A stretch of 64,000 nucleotides of DNA from Streptomyces jumonjinensis (GTDB lineage Bacteria > Actinomycetota > Actinomycetes > Streptomycetales > Streptomycetaceae). Shown piece by piece: positions 29,109-37,055 of the stretch. The stretch lies in NCBI RefSeq assembly GCF_009600885.1, contig NZ_VCLA01000164.1, positions 16,619-80,618 on the forward strand, written 5' to 3'. A program made the translations under genes and the position numbers. Within the stretch, counting starts at the first letter, position 1; each line of letters starts with the position of its first letter. A model generated the notes under the pieces. It was not told where the DNA came from and did no database searches. It saw nothing but the letters and a program-made list of their open reading frames with translations.

Positions 29109-29899
29109 GCCAGCGCCCTCTCCCCGACCACGGCACCCGCGCCTGCTACCTCCGAGGCTGCCGTCGCACCGAGTGCTCCACCGCCCACTACCGCTACATG
29201 AAGCGACGCCGCCTCGACGCCCTCGCGGGGAAACCCCGCCGCACCCCCGCCGTCCAAACCCGGGCCCACGCCGAACGACTCCGAGCGGCCGGCTGGAGCC
29301 AGGCCCAGATCGCCCGCGCCGCAGATATCCACCACCGCATCATCAGCGCCATCATCGCCGGACAGCCCACCGTCGCCCGCCACACCGCGCTCGCAATCCT
29401 CACCATCTCCATCGGCCCGCCGCCCGCCGACCTCAGGGACACCGACCCGACCGGAACCATCCGCCGCGTGCGCGCCCTGGTGGCGATCGGCTGGCCGCTC
29501 GCCCAGCTCGCGCCCCAACTGGGGCTGCACCAGAGCGCTCTCGGCCGGCTCGCCCGCGGTCACCACCCCATGGTCCGGGCCGCCACCGCGGAGCGTGTCG
29601 CCCGCGAGTACCGACGCCTCGCGCGCATTCCCGGACCCAGCACGCACGCGAGGAGCATCGCCCGCCGAAACGGCTGGCTGAGCCCGATGGCATGGGACGA
29701 CATCGACGATCCCGACACCCAGCCCGAGACCGACATGCAGTCCGGTCCGCTCAACCGCAACCAGCAGGGCGCCGCGCGCCGCGAGGAGATCGTCCACCTC
29801 GTCGAGTTCGGGATCTCCGAGGGCGAGATCGCCGCCCGCCTCGGAATGGCCCCCGCCTATGTCCACGACCTCATCCACAGCCTGAGGAAGGCCGCCTGA
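29105..29899 (+). CDS. Multi-HTH DNA-binding phage protein
   Basis: A 264-residue protein overlapping the previous stop by 4 bp. The N-terminus has a short C-Y-L-R-G-C-R-R-T-E-C zinc-type motif. Three HTH-like segments follow: W-S-Q-A-Q-I-A-R-A-A-D-I-H at about 60, W-P-L-A-Q-L-A-P-Q-L-G-L-H at about 130, and I-S-E-G-E-I-A-A-R-L-G-M at about 240. Such proteins are common in Streptomyces phages and plasmids. A transcription regulator is likely; target unknown. Confidence 0.65.
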   Translation: MSQRPLPDHGTRACYLRGCRRTECSTAHYRYMKRRRLDALAGKPRRTPAVQTRAHAERLRAAGWSQAQIARAADIHHRIISAIIAGQPTVARHTALAILTISIGPPPADLRDTDPTGTIRRVRALVAIGWPLAQLAPQLGLHQSALGRLARGHHPMVRAATAERVAREYRRLARIPGPSTHARSIARRNGWLSPMAWDDIDDPDTQPETDMQSGPLNRNQQGAARREEIVHLVEFGISEGEIAARLGMAPAYVHDLIHSLRKAA

Positions 29900-30141
29900 T
29901 GTCCGACGACCGCTTGCGGGTCACGCTCGCGACCCTCGCCGAGCGGTGGCGGGAGATCGCGGACTCCACGGAGTCTCTCGCCATCACAACTGCAAATCGC
30001 GTGCTCTCTGAGGCCCGGTACGAGCGGGCCCGGCACATCCGGCGGGCTGCCGACGACATCGACACCGTCCTCCGCACCGGACGCGTGCCCCACGACCTCA
30101 TGACCACCACCGAACTCGCCCAGAACGGACCCGCCCGATGA
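29899..30141 (+). CDS. Small helical phage protein
   Basis: An 80-residue protein from ATG 29899, overlapping neighbours at both ends. It is charged and helical (R-Y-E-R-A-R-H-I-R-R-A-A-D-D-I-D). No family recognised. Confidence 0.55.
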   Translation: MSDDRLRVTLATLAERWREIADSTESLAITTANRVLSEARYERARHIRRAADDIDTVLRTGRVPHDLMTTTELAQNGPAR

Positions 30142-30413
30142 CCGCGTTCCGTCCCACCAGCCCCGATGTATGGGCCGCCAGCCCCGAGACCGTCTCAGCG
30201 ATCCTCCGGTCCGACGACACCGGCCCCGACGCCCTGCACCCGGCCCAGATCGGCGTCTTCTGCGACCACTGCGGACGAGCCGACGAGCGCGACTACCTCG
30301 TCAACGACCGGACCAGCAGGCCCGAGCGGTTCGAGATCGCCCGCCGTCACCTCCGCGCCGAGGGCTGGACCTGCACACCGAACGCCGACCTCTGCCCTAC
30401 CTGCACCGCCTGA
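30138..30413 (+). CDS. Zinc-ribbon-like phage protein
   Basis: A 91-residue protein from ATG 30138. It has F-C-D-H-C-G-R-A near residue 42 and a C-terminal L-C-P-T-C, giving two CxxC knuckles that could hold one zinc ion. Role unknown. Confidence 0.62.
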   Translation: MTAFRPTSPDVWAASPETVSAILRSDDTGPDALHPAQIGVFCDHCGRADERDYLVNDRTSRPERFEIARRHLRAEGWTCTPNADLCPTCTA

Positions 30414-30488
30414 CCCCTCCCCGCCTGACCGTCCGGAGCGGCCGGCCCCGAGCCCCGCCCCGGACAGCCCCAACCTCTGGAGCCCACT

Positions 30489-30902
30489 GTGGACACCACT
30501 CAGCTCACCCAGCTCGTCACGAAGGCCGTCAAGCAGGCCATCGCCCAGGACAAGGACGGCGCACTCACCACCCTCCACGAGATCAGCAAGGACGGCGACT
30601 TCCAGATCTACGCCGCCTGCTGCGGCTTCGCCCAGTACGGGAAGGCCGCCCTGATCAAGCTGTACGGCGACCAGGCACCCACTCCGGACACCGGCGGGTG
30701 GGGCTTCCAGGCCCTCGACGGTGCGTCCCCGCCCGAGCTGTTCGCGAACCGGTTCCTCGTCGCCTACGCCAACGACGACAAGGTCACCGCCCCAGCCCTG
30801 TTCCGGACCGCACTGGAGAGCGAGCAGTACGTCGAGTCCGTCTGGGCCCTGCTGGGCAACTGTGCCGCCCTCGCCCGCATGGCCGCCTCCGCCCGTCCCT
30901 GA
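30489..30902 (+). CDS. Phage protein of unknown function
   Basis: A 137-residue protein from GTG 30489. Mostly helical, with A-A-C-C-G-F-A-Q-Y-G-K and G-G-W-G-F-Q-A-L. No recognised motif. A hairpin follows 9 bp after the stop. Confidence 0.58.
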   Translation: MDTTQLTQLVTKAVKQAIAQDKDGALTTLHEISKDGDFQIYAACCGFAQYGKAALIKLYGDQAPTPDTGGWGFQALDGASPPELFANRFLVAYANDDKVTAPALFRTALESEQYVESVWALLGNCAALARMAASARP

Positions 30903-30910
30903 CCCGTCCT

Positions 30911-30934
30911 GGTCCGGGGCCCGCGCCCCGGACC
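30911..30934 (+). terminator. Gene-start-proximal hairpin
   Basis: GGTCCGGGGC (30911-30920) pairs with GCCCCGGACC (30925-30934), a 4-nt loop, then a 40-nt A/C-rich linker to ATG 30975. Confidence 0.72.
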
Positions 30935-30974
30935 ACCGAACCCCTGTACAGCCCGTACAAAGAAGGAAGCCGCG

Positions 30975-31433
30975 ATGGCGCAGATCAAGCTCGACACACG
31001 GTTCATCCACTCACCCGCCGTGATGTTGCTGAGTGACCGTGCCTTCCGGCTGCACCTCGCCGCCATCTGCTGGACTGCCCGACACGGCACAGCTTGCGTC
31101 ATTCCGAGCAAGGGAATCTCGCAACTTTTTCCGGTCCGTCAGGCACGCAAGGCCGCCGACGAACTCGTCGCCGCCAGCCTGTGGGCCACCAGAATCGACG
31201 GCGACTTCCTGATCACTCACGACGCGTTCAGCGTCGATCGGGATCCGGAGTACGGCCCCGGGCAGCGCGAGCGGATCTACAGCCGAGACGGACATCGTTG
31301 CGGTCGTTGTGGCGCAACCGACGATCTCACCCTCGATCACATCCACCCCCGCTCCCGAGCCGGAGGCGACTCCGACGAGAACCTCGCAACGCTCTGCCGC
31401 TCGTGCAACAGCGCAAAGGGGGCTCGGATCTAA
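30975..31433 (+). CDS. HNH endonuclease with N-terminal replication-like domain
   Basis: A 152-residue protein from ATG 30975. The N-terminal 90 residues resemble a winged-helix replication-initiator domain (F-R-L-H-L-A-A-I-C-W-T-A-R-H-G and a later H-D-A-F). The C-terminus is a complete HNH domain: R-C-G-R-C-G...L-D-H-I-H-P-R-S-R-A-G-G-D...L-C-R-S-C-N-S-A-K-G. This looks like an HNH domain joined to a truncated replication protein. Its stop overlaps the start of the full-length replication-type gene (TAATG). Confidence 0.78.
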   Translation: MAQIKLDTRFIHSPAVMLLSDRAFRLHLAAICWTARHGTACVIPSKGISQLFPVRQARKAADELVAASLWATRIDGDFLITHDAFSVDRDPEYGPGQRERIYSRDGHRCGRCGATDDLTLDHIHPRSRAGGDSDENLATLCRSCNSAKGARI

Positions 31434-32377
31434 TGCCTTGGTTCGCTCTGGACGACGGATTCGACACACACCCGAAGGTGCGCAAGGCGGGCAACGCCGC
31501 CATCGGCCTCTTCTGCCGCCTCGGTGTGCACGCCGCCAAGCACCTGACCGAGGGCCAGCTCGACGGGTCCATCGTCCGCGACTACGGCACCCCCGCCACC
31601 GTCCGCAAGCTGATCACCGTCGGCCTCCTCCACAGTCACGGCCACACCTGTGGACGCTGCGAACAGCCGACGGAGGACGGCTACATCATCCACGACTACC
31701 TCGACTACAACCGGTCCCGCGCCCAGATCGAATCCGCCCGCGAGCACGCCCGGAAGCGTCAGCAGAAGGGCCGCAGCAGACAGCGAAGCGAGCGGAACTC
31801 GCGCGATTCTGACGCGATTCTCGACTCAAACTCGCGCGAAAATGAATCGAGTTTCGCTCCAAACTCGCGTGAAAATGAACCCCTGTTTGGCGATGAAACC
31901 GCTGGTCACGGCAGTACGTCACGGCGTGACACCCATGAGGGTGAAGCGGTGGTCCCCTCCCCTCCCCTCCCAGCCCAACCACAGGTGGTTGATGCAGTTA
32001 GGGAGGGTGCAGGTAGCAGTAGCCGCCCGCCCGGGCCTGATGGCCCCGCACCGATTGACGACGCCGGCTTCACGGTGACTGACGGAATGCGCCGCTGGGC
32101 CCACCGCGACGGATACGCCGCCCTCATCGACATCGACCACTCCACCGCCCAGTTCGTCAGCCACTACCGCTCCACCGGCGCCCACCGGAAGAGCTGGCCC
32201 GACGCCTGGCAGAAGTGGATCCGCGACGACGCCAAACGGGCCGCCGACCGCGGCCAGCGACCACCCTCCAACGTCATCGCCCTGCCGACCGGCCAGACCC
32301 TCACCGGCACCGACGCCAAAGTCGCCGGATGGATGGCCATCGCCCAGCAACTCCGCCAGGAAGGAGACCCCGCATGA
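31433..32377 (+). CDS. Phage replication initiation-type protein
   Basis: A 314-residue protein from ATG 31433. The N-terminal domain (about 1-105: P-W-F-A-L-D-D-G-F-D-T-H-P-K-V...Y-I-I-H-D-Y-L-D-Y-N) is of the DnaD-like/helix-turn-helix replisome-organiser type found at the start of phage initiators. The middle (about 118-205) is low in complexity, with repeated N-S-R-(E/D) units encoded by iteron-like DNA, and the C-terminus is a basic helical domain. By analogy to lambda O, the protein may bind an origin inside its own gene. Confidence 0.68.
   Translation: MPWFALDDGFDTHPKVRKAGNAAIGLFCRLGVHAAKHLTEGQLDGSIVRDYGTPATVRKLITVGLLHSHGHTCGRCEQPTEDGYIIHDYLDYNRSRAQIESAREHARKRQQKGRSRQRSERNSRDSDAILDSNSRENESSFAPNSRENEPLFGDETAGHGSTSRRDTHEGEAVVPSPPLPAQPQVVDAVREGAGSSSRPPGPDGPAPIDDAGFTVTDGMRRWAHRDGYAALIDIDHSTAQFVSHYRSTGAHRKSWPDAWQKWIRDDAKRAADRGQRPPSNVIALPTGQTLTGTDAKVAGWMAIAQQLRQEGDPA
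31796..31879. repeat. Iteron-like repeats, candidate phage replication origin
   Basis: AACTCGCGCGATTCTGA (31796-31812), AAACTCGCGCGAAAATGAA (31828-31846) and AAACTCGCGTGAAAATGAA (31861-31879) form a repeat series. A short inverted repeat, CGAGTTT/AAACTCG (31848-31867), lies between the last two. The block is clearly AT-richer than its surroundings and lies in the middle of the replication-initiator gene, as at lambda ori. Confidence 0.6.
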
Positions 32378-33087
32378 ACGCCGACCAGGCGGCTGAGCTG
32401 CTCGCTCACTGCTCCGGCTTCGACAACCGGCAGCCCTCCGTCGCCGCCGCCAAGTCCTGGGCCGCCGCACTGCCCGACGTGCCGTTCGACCAGGACACCC
32501 GGAACGCCGTCGCCGCCTACTACACGACCCCACCCCAGAACCCGAATGAGCGGCTGTGGATCCTGCCCCACCACGTCCGCACCCTCCGCACCAAGATCCG
32601 CAACGCCCGGCTGGAGAATTACCAGTACGAGCCGCCCCCGGGTGACAGCGACCCGCACTACCTCGCCCGCTACCGCGGCCAGGTCGCCGCCGTCGCCTCC
32701 GGCCGCATCCCCGCCCCCGCCGACAGGCCCGTACTCGAAGGCGGCCCGAACGCGCGGTTCGTCCGCGAGCTGGAAGCCCGTGACTGGACGGTCGGCCAGC
32801 CCGTCGATGACGAACCTGCCGCGGCCGTCCACGTCGCCGGACCGCTGTCCATCGCCTGCCCCGTCCCCCGCTGCGCCGCCGCCATCGGTCATCCGTGCAA
32901 GACCGGCCGAGCGACCGCGAAGTACCCAATGGGCAAGCCGATCCCCCGCGCCCACCCCGCACGCCGCCGGGCCGCCGCCGGGGAGCCCGAGGTGTCCGCC
33001 GCTCAGCGGGCCGCCGAGGAGGACCGGATCCGGGAAATGTCCCGCCGGGCCCTGGAGCGGCTCACCAGCGAGCAGCAGGCGTCCTGA
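32374..33087 (+). CDS. Phage protein with C-terminal zinc-finger-like motif
   Basis: A 237-residue protein from ATG 32374 overlapping the previous stop by 4 bp. The N-terminal 90 residues are helical (A-D-Q-A-A-E-L-L-A-H-C-S-G-F-D). The later C-P-V-P-R-C-A-A-A-I-G-H-P-C-K-T-G is a compact CxxxxC...C motif that recurs in the next small protein. Position right after the initiator suggests a replication accessory such as a helicase loader, but no ATPase motif is present. Confidence 0.6.
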   Translation: MNADQAAELLAHCSGFDNRQPSVAAAKSWAAALPDVPFDQDTRNAVAAYYTTPPQNPNERLWILPHHVRTLRTKIRNARLENYQYEPPPGDSDPHYLARYRGQVAAVASGRIPAPADRPVLEGGPNARFVRELEARDWTVGQPVDDEPAAAVHVAGPLSIACPVPRCAAAIGHPCKTGRATAKYPMGKPIPRAHPARRRAAAGEPEVSAAQRAAEEDRIREMSRRALERLTSEQQAS

Positions 33088-33260
33088 TGGGCGCGCCCCG
33101 CCCGGCCGGGCTCGGAGGCCCACAGAACCCCGCCCACGCCGTCCCCTGCCCCCACTGCCGGGCCCTCCCCGGCCAGCCGTGCACCGTCCCCGCCACCGGC
33201 CGCCGACTCCCCAGCCCCCATCCGTCCCGCACCACCAGCACCGAAAGGCCCGCCGCATGA
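33087..33260 (+). CDS. Small zinc-knuckle protein
   Basis: A 57-residue protein from ATG 33087. C-P-H-C-R-A-L-P-G-Q-P-C-T-V resembles the motif at the end of the preceding protein, as if it were a free-standing copy of that domain. Overlaps at both ends. Confidence 0.6.
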   Translation: MGAPRPAGLGGPQNPAHAVPCPHCRALPGQPCTVPATGRRLPSPHPSRTTSTERPAA

Positions 33261-33532
33261 GCACCATCCCCGCCGCACCGGAATCCGACGAGCAGCGCGA
33301 GGACCGGGAGGAGACCGAGCGCGCCCACGCAGCCGGTGATCACGGGTACTGCGACGTGACGTGCGAGGTAGAGATGCCGTCCGCCATGCTCCGGAATTTC
33401 ATCCTCGCGAAGGGCTACCCCGGCACGGCAGGAGCACTCGACGAGCTGCTGCGCCGCGCCACCGAGGACTCCACGGGCGCCCGCATCGCCGCTCTCGAAG
33501 CCCGGATCGCCGAACTGGAGGCCAGCCGGTGA
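33257..33532 (+). CDS. Small phage protein with C-terminal coiled coil
   Basis: A 91-residue protein from ATG 33257. It has an acidic N-terminus, a central C-D-V-T-C, and a C-terminal helical repeat (A-A-L-E-A-R-I-A-E-L-E). No family. Confidence 0.55.
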   Translation: MSTIPAAPESDEQREDREETERAHAAGDHGYCDVTCEVEMPSAMLRNFILAKGYPGTAGALDELLRRATEDSTGARIAALEARIAELEASR

Positions 33533-33807
33533 CCGCCATCCCCGCCGCGGTCCTCACCACGATCCGCGCGGCCGAGGAGGACGCCGACCTCATCGGCGAA
33601 GACCTCGACGCCCGCGCCACCCGCGTCGCCATGTACCTCGCCTCCAGCGGCTGGACCATCACCCCCACCGCACCCGCGCCTTCGGCCGGGACCCGGCCCC
33701 CCTGCCCCACCTGCGGCACCAGCCAGCTCATCACCACCGCCGGCCTCATACGCCGCCACCGGGATCCGAGCGGAACCCGCTGCCCCAGCTCCGGCACCAC
33801 GCCCTGA
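33529..33807 (+). CDS. Small zinc-ribbon phage protein
   Basis: A 92-residue protein from GTG 33529. The C-terminal C-P-T-C-G-T-S-Q-L...C-P-S-S could form half of a zinc site. The N-terminus is helical. Function unknown. Confidence 0.55.
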   Translation: MTAIPAAVLTTIRAAEEDADLIGEDLDARATRVAMYLASSGWTITPTAPAPSAGTRPPCPTCGTSQLITTAGLIRRHRDPSGTRCPSSGTTP

Positions 33808-33844
33808 CCCACCCCACCCCACCACCACTGACCAGGAGTACGAA

Positions 33845-34072
33845 ATGACCTCTGACCTGGACTGGAAGCAGAGCGCGCTGTGCGCCCGGATCGATCCCGA
33901 CGCCTGGTATCCGGACGGGGGGACGGTGCCTGGCTGGGTGCGTGAGACGTGTGCCAGGTGCCTGGTGCGGGCCGAGTGTCTGGCGTATGCGCTGGAGCGG
34001 CGGGAGCGGCACGGGGTGTGGGGCGGGTTGTCGGGGGCGGAGCGGCGGCGGCTTGTCCGGCCTGCTGCGTGA
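33845..34072 (+). CDS. WhiB-like iron-sulfur transcription regulator
   Basis: A 75-residue protein from ATG 33845 with CAGGAG upstream. It has the four WhiB cysteines (C13; C36-x2-C39; C45), the A-L-C-A-R-I-D-P-D-A-W-Y-P opening and the G-V-W-G-G turn. WhiB proteins bind a [4Fe-4S] cluster and interact with sigma factor HrdB/SigA. Phage copies such as TM4 WhiBTM4 can interfere with host WhiB2 and cause superinfection exclusion; the same is possible here. The tail is short, without the basic AT-hook of some members. Confidence 0.88.
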   Translation: MTSDLDWKQSALCARIDPDAWYPDGGTVPGWVRETCARCLVRAECLAYALERRERHGVWGGLSGAERRRLVRPAA

Positions 34073-34266
34073 GGCCGGGAGGGGGCCTGTGCGGCTGTCT
34101 CGCGGCCGAACGGCCCGGATCCGCCCCATGGGTCGACCCGGACCCTGAGCGGCCCTCAGGGGCCCGCAGAGCGCCGCCGGTTGACCGGCCGCCCGGGCTG
34201 GATCCCGCCGCCAACCACCCGCCCACACGCCACAGCAAACACCGCAACTGCAAAGAAAGGCTCATT

Positions 34267-34704
34267 GTGACCACCACCGACCCGGCCGTCGCCAAGGCGC
34301 AGCGGCGCGGCGACTTCTGGAAGCGCCGGTTCGAACACATGCAGACCGACCGCGACCGCGCCGACAAAGCCCTCGCCGCAGCCGAGCAGCACGCCGCCGC
34401 CCTCAACGCCATCCTCGACCGCGTGCAGCAGATGGCCACCTGCTGGGAGCAGCAGCTCCCCGAGACGATCCGAATCCCCGCCGTCGTCAACGCACTGCGG
34501 GCCGCGCTGGAGATGCGCAGCACGGCGCCCCCGCTGGACCACCGGCAGATCCTCGACCGGGCCGTTGCCCACCTCCGCTCGATCCCGGTCAACTGCACCG
34601 CGCTGACCGGACCGGTCTGGTACGGGCAGGGCTGGCAGGACGTGATCGGCGAGCTGGAGGAGTTCGCCGACCGGGTGACCGACGCCGCGCCCACCACCCC
34701 GTGA
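34267..34704 (+). CDS. Coiled-coil phage protein
   Basis: A 145-residue protein from GTG 34267 with AAAGG upstream. The N-terminal half is a predicted helix (R-D-R-A-D-K-A-L-A-A-A-E-Q-H); the second half has W-Y-G-Q-G-W-Q-D-V-I-G-E-L. No known family. The 194 bp before it (34073-34266) show nothing recognisable. Confidence 0.58.
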   Translation: MTTTDPAVAKAQRRGDFWKRRFEHMQTDRDRADKALAAAEQHAAALNAILDRVQQMATCWEQQLPETIRIPAVVNALRAALEMRSTAPPLDHRQILDRAVAHLRSIPVNCTALTGPVWYGQGWQDVIGELEEFADRVTDAAPTTP

Positions 34705-34712
34705 CCGACCCG

Positions 34713-34745
34713 GTGCAGCGCCCGGCCGATATCCGGGCGCTGCAC
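34713..34745 (+). terminator. Gene-start-proximal hairpin
   Basis: GTGCAGCGCCCGG (34713-34725) pairs with CCGGGCGCTGCAC (34733-34745), 13 bp perfect, loop CCGATAT. A 34-nt linker very poor in G leads to GTG 34780. Confidence 0.78.
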
Positions 34746-34779
34746 CCCCACCATCCCACCACCACCCAGGAGGCCGGCC

Positions 34780-35193
34780 GTGATCACGACCCCCGGCATG
34801 CGGGAGCTGACCCACTGGATCAGCCACACGACCCTCGCCCCTGATCCAGCCGCAGCAGCCCAACGCCTCTACGACAAGATCGCGATAGAGGTCACCGACG
34901 TCGAAGCCCTGCGGCTCCGCGCCGAGCTGACCACAACCCAGGACCTCCGCGCCGCCCGCGCCGAAGTGCACGCCTACCAAGCCCTGTGCCGATCGCTCAT
35001 CAAATTCGCGCACGGTCGCGACGACGACACAGCCAAGCGCGTGTACACGACCATCGCCCGCTTCAACCTCGGCGAAATGTTCAGGCCGGGCGGCGGCGCA
35101 GACCGATATCTGATCCCCGTGGAACTGCTGGACACCCCGGCCACCGACCAGCCAGCCGAGACCGGGCCCACCACCCCGAAGGAGACCCGCTGA
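34780..35193 (+). CDS. Phage protein of unknown function
   Basis: A 137-residue protein from GTG 34780 with CAGGAGG upstream. Mainly helical (A-A-A-Q-R-L-Y-D-K-I-A-I-E-V), with a C-terminal Pro/Thr-rich tail. No domain recognised. Its stop overlaps the next ATG. Confidence 0.57.
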   Translation: MITTPGMRELTHWISHTTLAPDPAAAAQRLYDKIAIEVTDVEALRLRAELTTTQDLRAARAEVHAYQALCRSLIKFAHGRDDDTAKRVYTTIARFNLGEMFRPGGGADRYLIPVELLDTPATDQPAETGPTTPKETR

Positions 35194-35552
35194 TGCCCGC
35201 CCGACTCCAGCGCCGCCGCACCAAGGGCTGGCGCAAGCCCGACAACACCGTCATCGTCACCCGGCCCAGCCGGTTCGGGAACCCCTTCACCCTCGCCGGG
35301 GCCGTCGAATGGCTCGGGGCCGAGACCCCCGAGCAGGCCCGCGAGGCATGCCACATGGCGTTCCAGTCCTGGGTGCGCGGCTCCGACCAATGGTGGATGG
35401 GCCCCGAAGCCGCCGCCACCCGAAAGCGCCTCCTCGACGGACTGCACGAACTGCGCGGCAAGAACCTCGCCTGCTACTGCCCGCTCCCAGAGCCCGGTCA
35501 GCCCGACCACTGCCACGCCGCCGTACTACTCACACTCGCCAACCCCACCTAA
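35193..35552 (+). CDS. DUF4326 family protein
   Basis: A 119-residue protein from ATG 35193. R-P-S-R-F-G-N-P-F-T near residue 27 and L-R-G-K-N-L-A-C-Y-C-P-L...H-C-H-A-A-V-L at the end are the signature of DUF4326, a small family common in phages. Conserved Cys/His residues suggest metal binding. Function not established. Confidence 0.82.
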   Translation: MPARLQRRRTKGWRKPDNTVIVTRPSRFGNPFTLAGAVEWLGAETPEQAREACHMAFQSWVRGSDQWWMGPEAAATRKRLLDGLHELRGKNLACYCPLPEPGQPDHCHAAVLLTLANPT

Positions 35553-35560
35553 GGAGAACC

Positions 35561-35701
35561 ATGTCCGACCACCCCGAAGCCTGCGGCGAAAACAGCTGCT
35601 ACTGCATCGGCACCAGCGCTGAGCACGCCGACTGCGCCTGCGGATGCGACTGCCCCCGCTGCTGGGACTGCCTCCAGAAGACCGACAGCTGCACCTGCTG
35701 A
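35561..35701 (+). CDS. Cys-rich 46-residue protein
   Basis: From ATG 35561 with AAGGAG upstream. Eleven of 46 residues are Cys, mostly in pairs: C13-Y-C15, then C25-A-C-G-C-D-C31-P-R-C34-W-D-C37, and C44-T-C46. This density resembles metallothionein-like or multi-zinc proteins. A phage-encoded metal buffer is one idea. No homologue recognised. Confidence 0.62.
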   Translation: MSDHPEACGENSCYCIGTSAEHADCACGCDCPRCWDCLQKTDSCTC

Positions 35702-35710
35702 CAGCAGCAC

Positions 35711-35737
35711 GCCGCCCCCGCTGACGACGGGGGCGGC
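35711..35737 (+). terminator. Gene-start-proximal hairpin
   Basis: GCCGCCCCCG (35711-35720) with CGGGGGCGGC (35728-35737), loop CTGACGA, then a 33-nt linker containing CCACCACCACC and AGGAG to ATG 35771. Confidence 0.75.
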
Positions 35738-35770
35738 ACCCGCCCAGTCCACCACCACCAGGAGAACCCG

Positions 35771-36148
35771 ATGACCGCCCCGTCCAGCACGCCGCGCGGT
35801 GAGCGCGCCAGCCGCCCCGGGACCCGCTGGGAGACCGCCCTCCGCTGGGGCGGCGAGCAGCTGGCCACCGAGCCCGAGCCCGACTTTCTCCGCGAAGCCG
35901 CCGACCGTGTCCGGCAAGACGCTGAGACCCACGCCCGCTGGCTGGAGGGCATGGCCGACGCCTGGGCAGGCGACCGCTCCGGCACCCCGGAGGACAGGGA
36001 ACTAGCGGTCCGGATGGCGACGGCGGTCCTCGGACGCCAGCCCGACAACCGCCGAGTCCCCGCCCACCACGATCCCGAGCCCGCTCCGGCCGCCAACCGG
36101 GCCACCCGCCGCGCGATAGTCCGAGCTGCCAGAAAGGCGAACCGATGA
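35771..36148 (+). CDS. Phage protein of unknown function
   Basis: A 125-residue protein from ATG 35771. The middle is acidic and helical (F-L-R-E-A-A-D-R-V-R-Q-D-A) and the C-terminus basic (N-R-A-T-R-R-A-I-V-R-A-A-R-K). It overlaps the next start by 4 bp. No domain recognised. Confidence 0.57.
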   Translation: MTAPSSTPRGERASRPGTRWETALRWGGEQLATEPEPDFLREAADRVRQDAETHARWLEGMADAWAGDRSGTPEDRELAVRMATAVLGRQPDNRRVPAHHDPEPAPAANRATRRAIVRAARKANR

Positions 36149-36894
36149 CCGATCCAGCGACCGAAGCGACCGAACTCCGCGAGCGACTCGCCCGCGCCCT
36201 CGCCGGACACGCCGGGAGCCGCGCCTTCCTCGCCTCTGGCCGCGTGTGGGACCACCACCGGGCTGTCTGGCACGACCTCGCCGACGCGATCCTCGCCGCC
36301 CGCGACACCGAGATGGAGCAGCTCCGGGCGGACTGCCAGAAATGGGCCGACCTCGCTGCGGCGGCCGAACGCACCCGGCAGCTCCACAAGCACGACGCCG
36401 ACCGATACGAGGCCGAACTCCGAGCCCGCGCCGAGACGGCCGAGGCGGAGCGGGACCAGCTGCTCGCCGAGCTGGACGGCCGGGACGAAGAGGCCCGGGA
36501 ACGTTGGATCCAGAAGCAGCTCGACGAGACCGGCCTCAAGTCCATGGACTTCCGCGACGGCATGAGCATGGACATCGAACCGGCCCGCGACATGGTCGCC
36601 CAGTGGGTCGGCGCCGCCCGCGCGATGCTCGGAGACGCTCCGAACTACAGCGAGACCCCGGTGGAGATGACCGTGAAGGTCGGCGAGTCACCCGAGCGGT
36701 TCGCCTTCGTGCTCCAGCGCGTGGGGAAGCTGACGCCGCACCAGGCCCGCCAGCAGGCCGAAGCCCGCGCCGAACGGGCCGAGGCCGCCATCACCCGCGT
36801 CCGGGCCGTCGTCGCCGACATGCACGGAATCACCGGCGCCCGCTTCTGGGCTGACGCCCTCGACACCGCCCTCGACCAGGAGACCGACCGATGA
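36145..36894 (+). CDS. Long coiled-coil phage protein
   Basis: A 249-residue protein from ATG 36145. Residues about 50-130 form a long charged helix (E-T-A-E-A-E-R-D-Q-L-L-A-E-L). Residues 140-190 are more globular (M-S-M-D-I-E-P-A-R-D-M-V-A-Q-W-V). A second helix lies near the C-terminus. No family recognised. Confidence 0.6.
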   Translation: MTDPATEATELRERLARALAGHAGSRAFLASGRVWDHHRAVWHDLADAILAARDTEMEQLRADCQKWADLAAAAERTRQLHKHDADRYEAELRARAETAEAERDQLLAELDGRDEEARERWIQKQLDETGLKSMDFRDGMSMDIEPARDMVAQWVGAARAMLGDAPNYSETPVEMTVKVGESPERFAFVLQRVGKLTPHQARQQAEARAERAEAAITRVRAVVADMHGITGARFWADALDTALDQETDR

Positions 36895-36962
36895 CCCGGC
36901 CCGCCGAGCACTGCGGCCACCAGGCAGGAGGCGTCTGGGACGACGGGGCCCCGGCGGAGTGA
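36891..36962 (+). CDS. Possible 23-residue leader or remnant
   Basis: A short reading frame from ATG 36891, overlapping the previous stop by 4 bp, contains H-C-G-H-Q-A-G-G. Packing is the only support. It may be a degraded gene. Confidence 0.3.
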   Translation: MTRPAEHCGHQAGGVWDDGAPAE

Positions 36963-36985
36963 TCCTGGCCCGACCACCCGCCCGG

Positions 36986-37001
36986 CCGCCCGGCCGGGCG
37001 G
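36986..37001 (+). other. GC-only 16-bp palindrome upstream of the TA-like pair
   Basis: CCGCCCGGCCGGGCGG is a perfect palindrome 54 bp before the first gene of the pair. It could be an autoregulatory operator of the antitoxin or a stable hairpin. Confidence 0.5.
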
Positions 37002-37055
37002 TACCGTGGACCCGCGGACGCACGGGGCGAACCGCTAGAAGGGAAGCGTGAGGCC

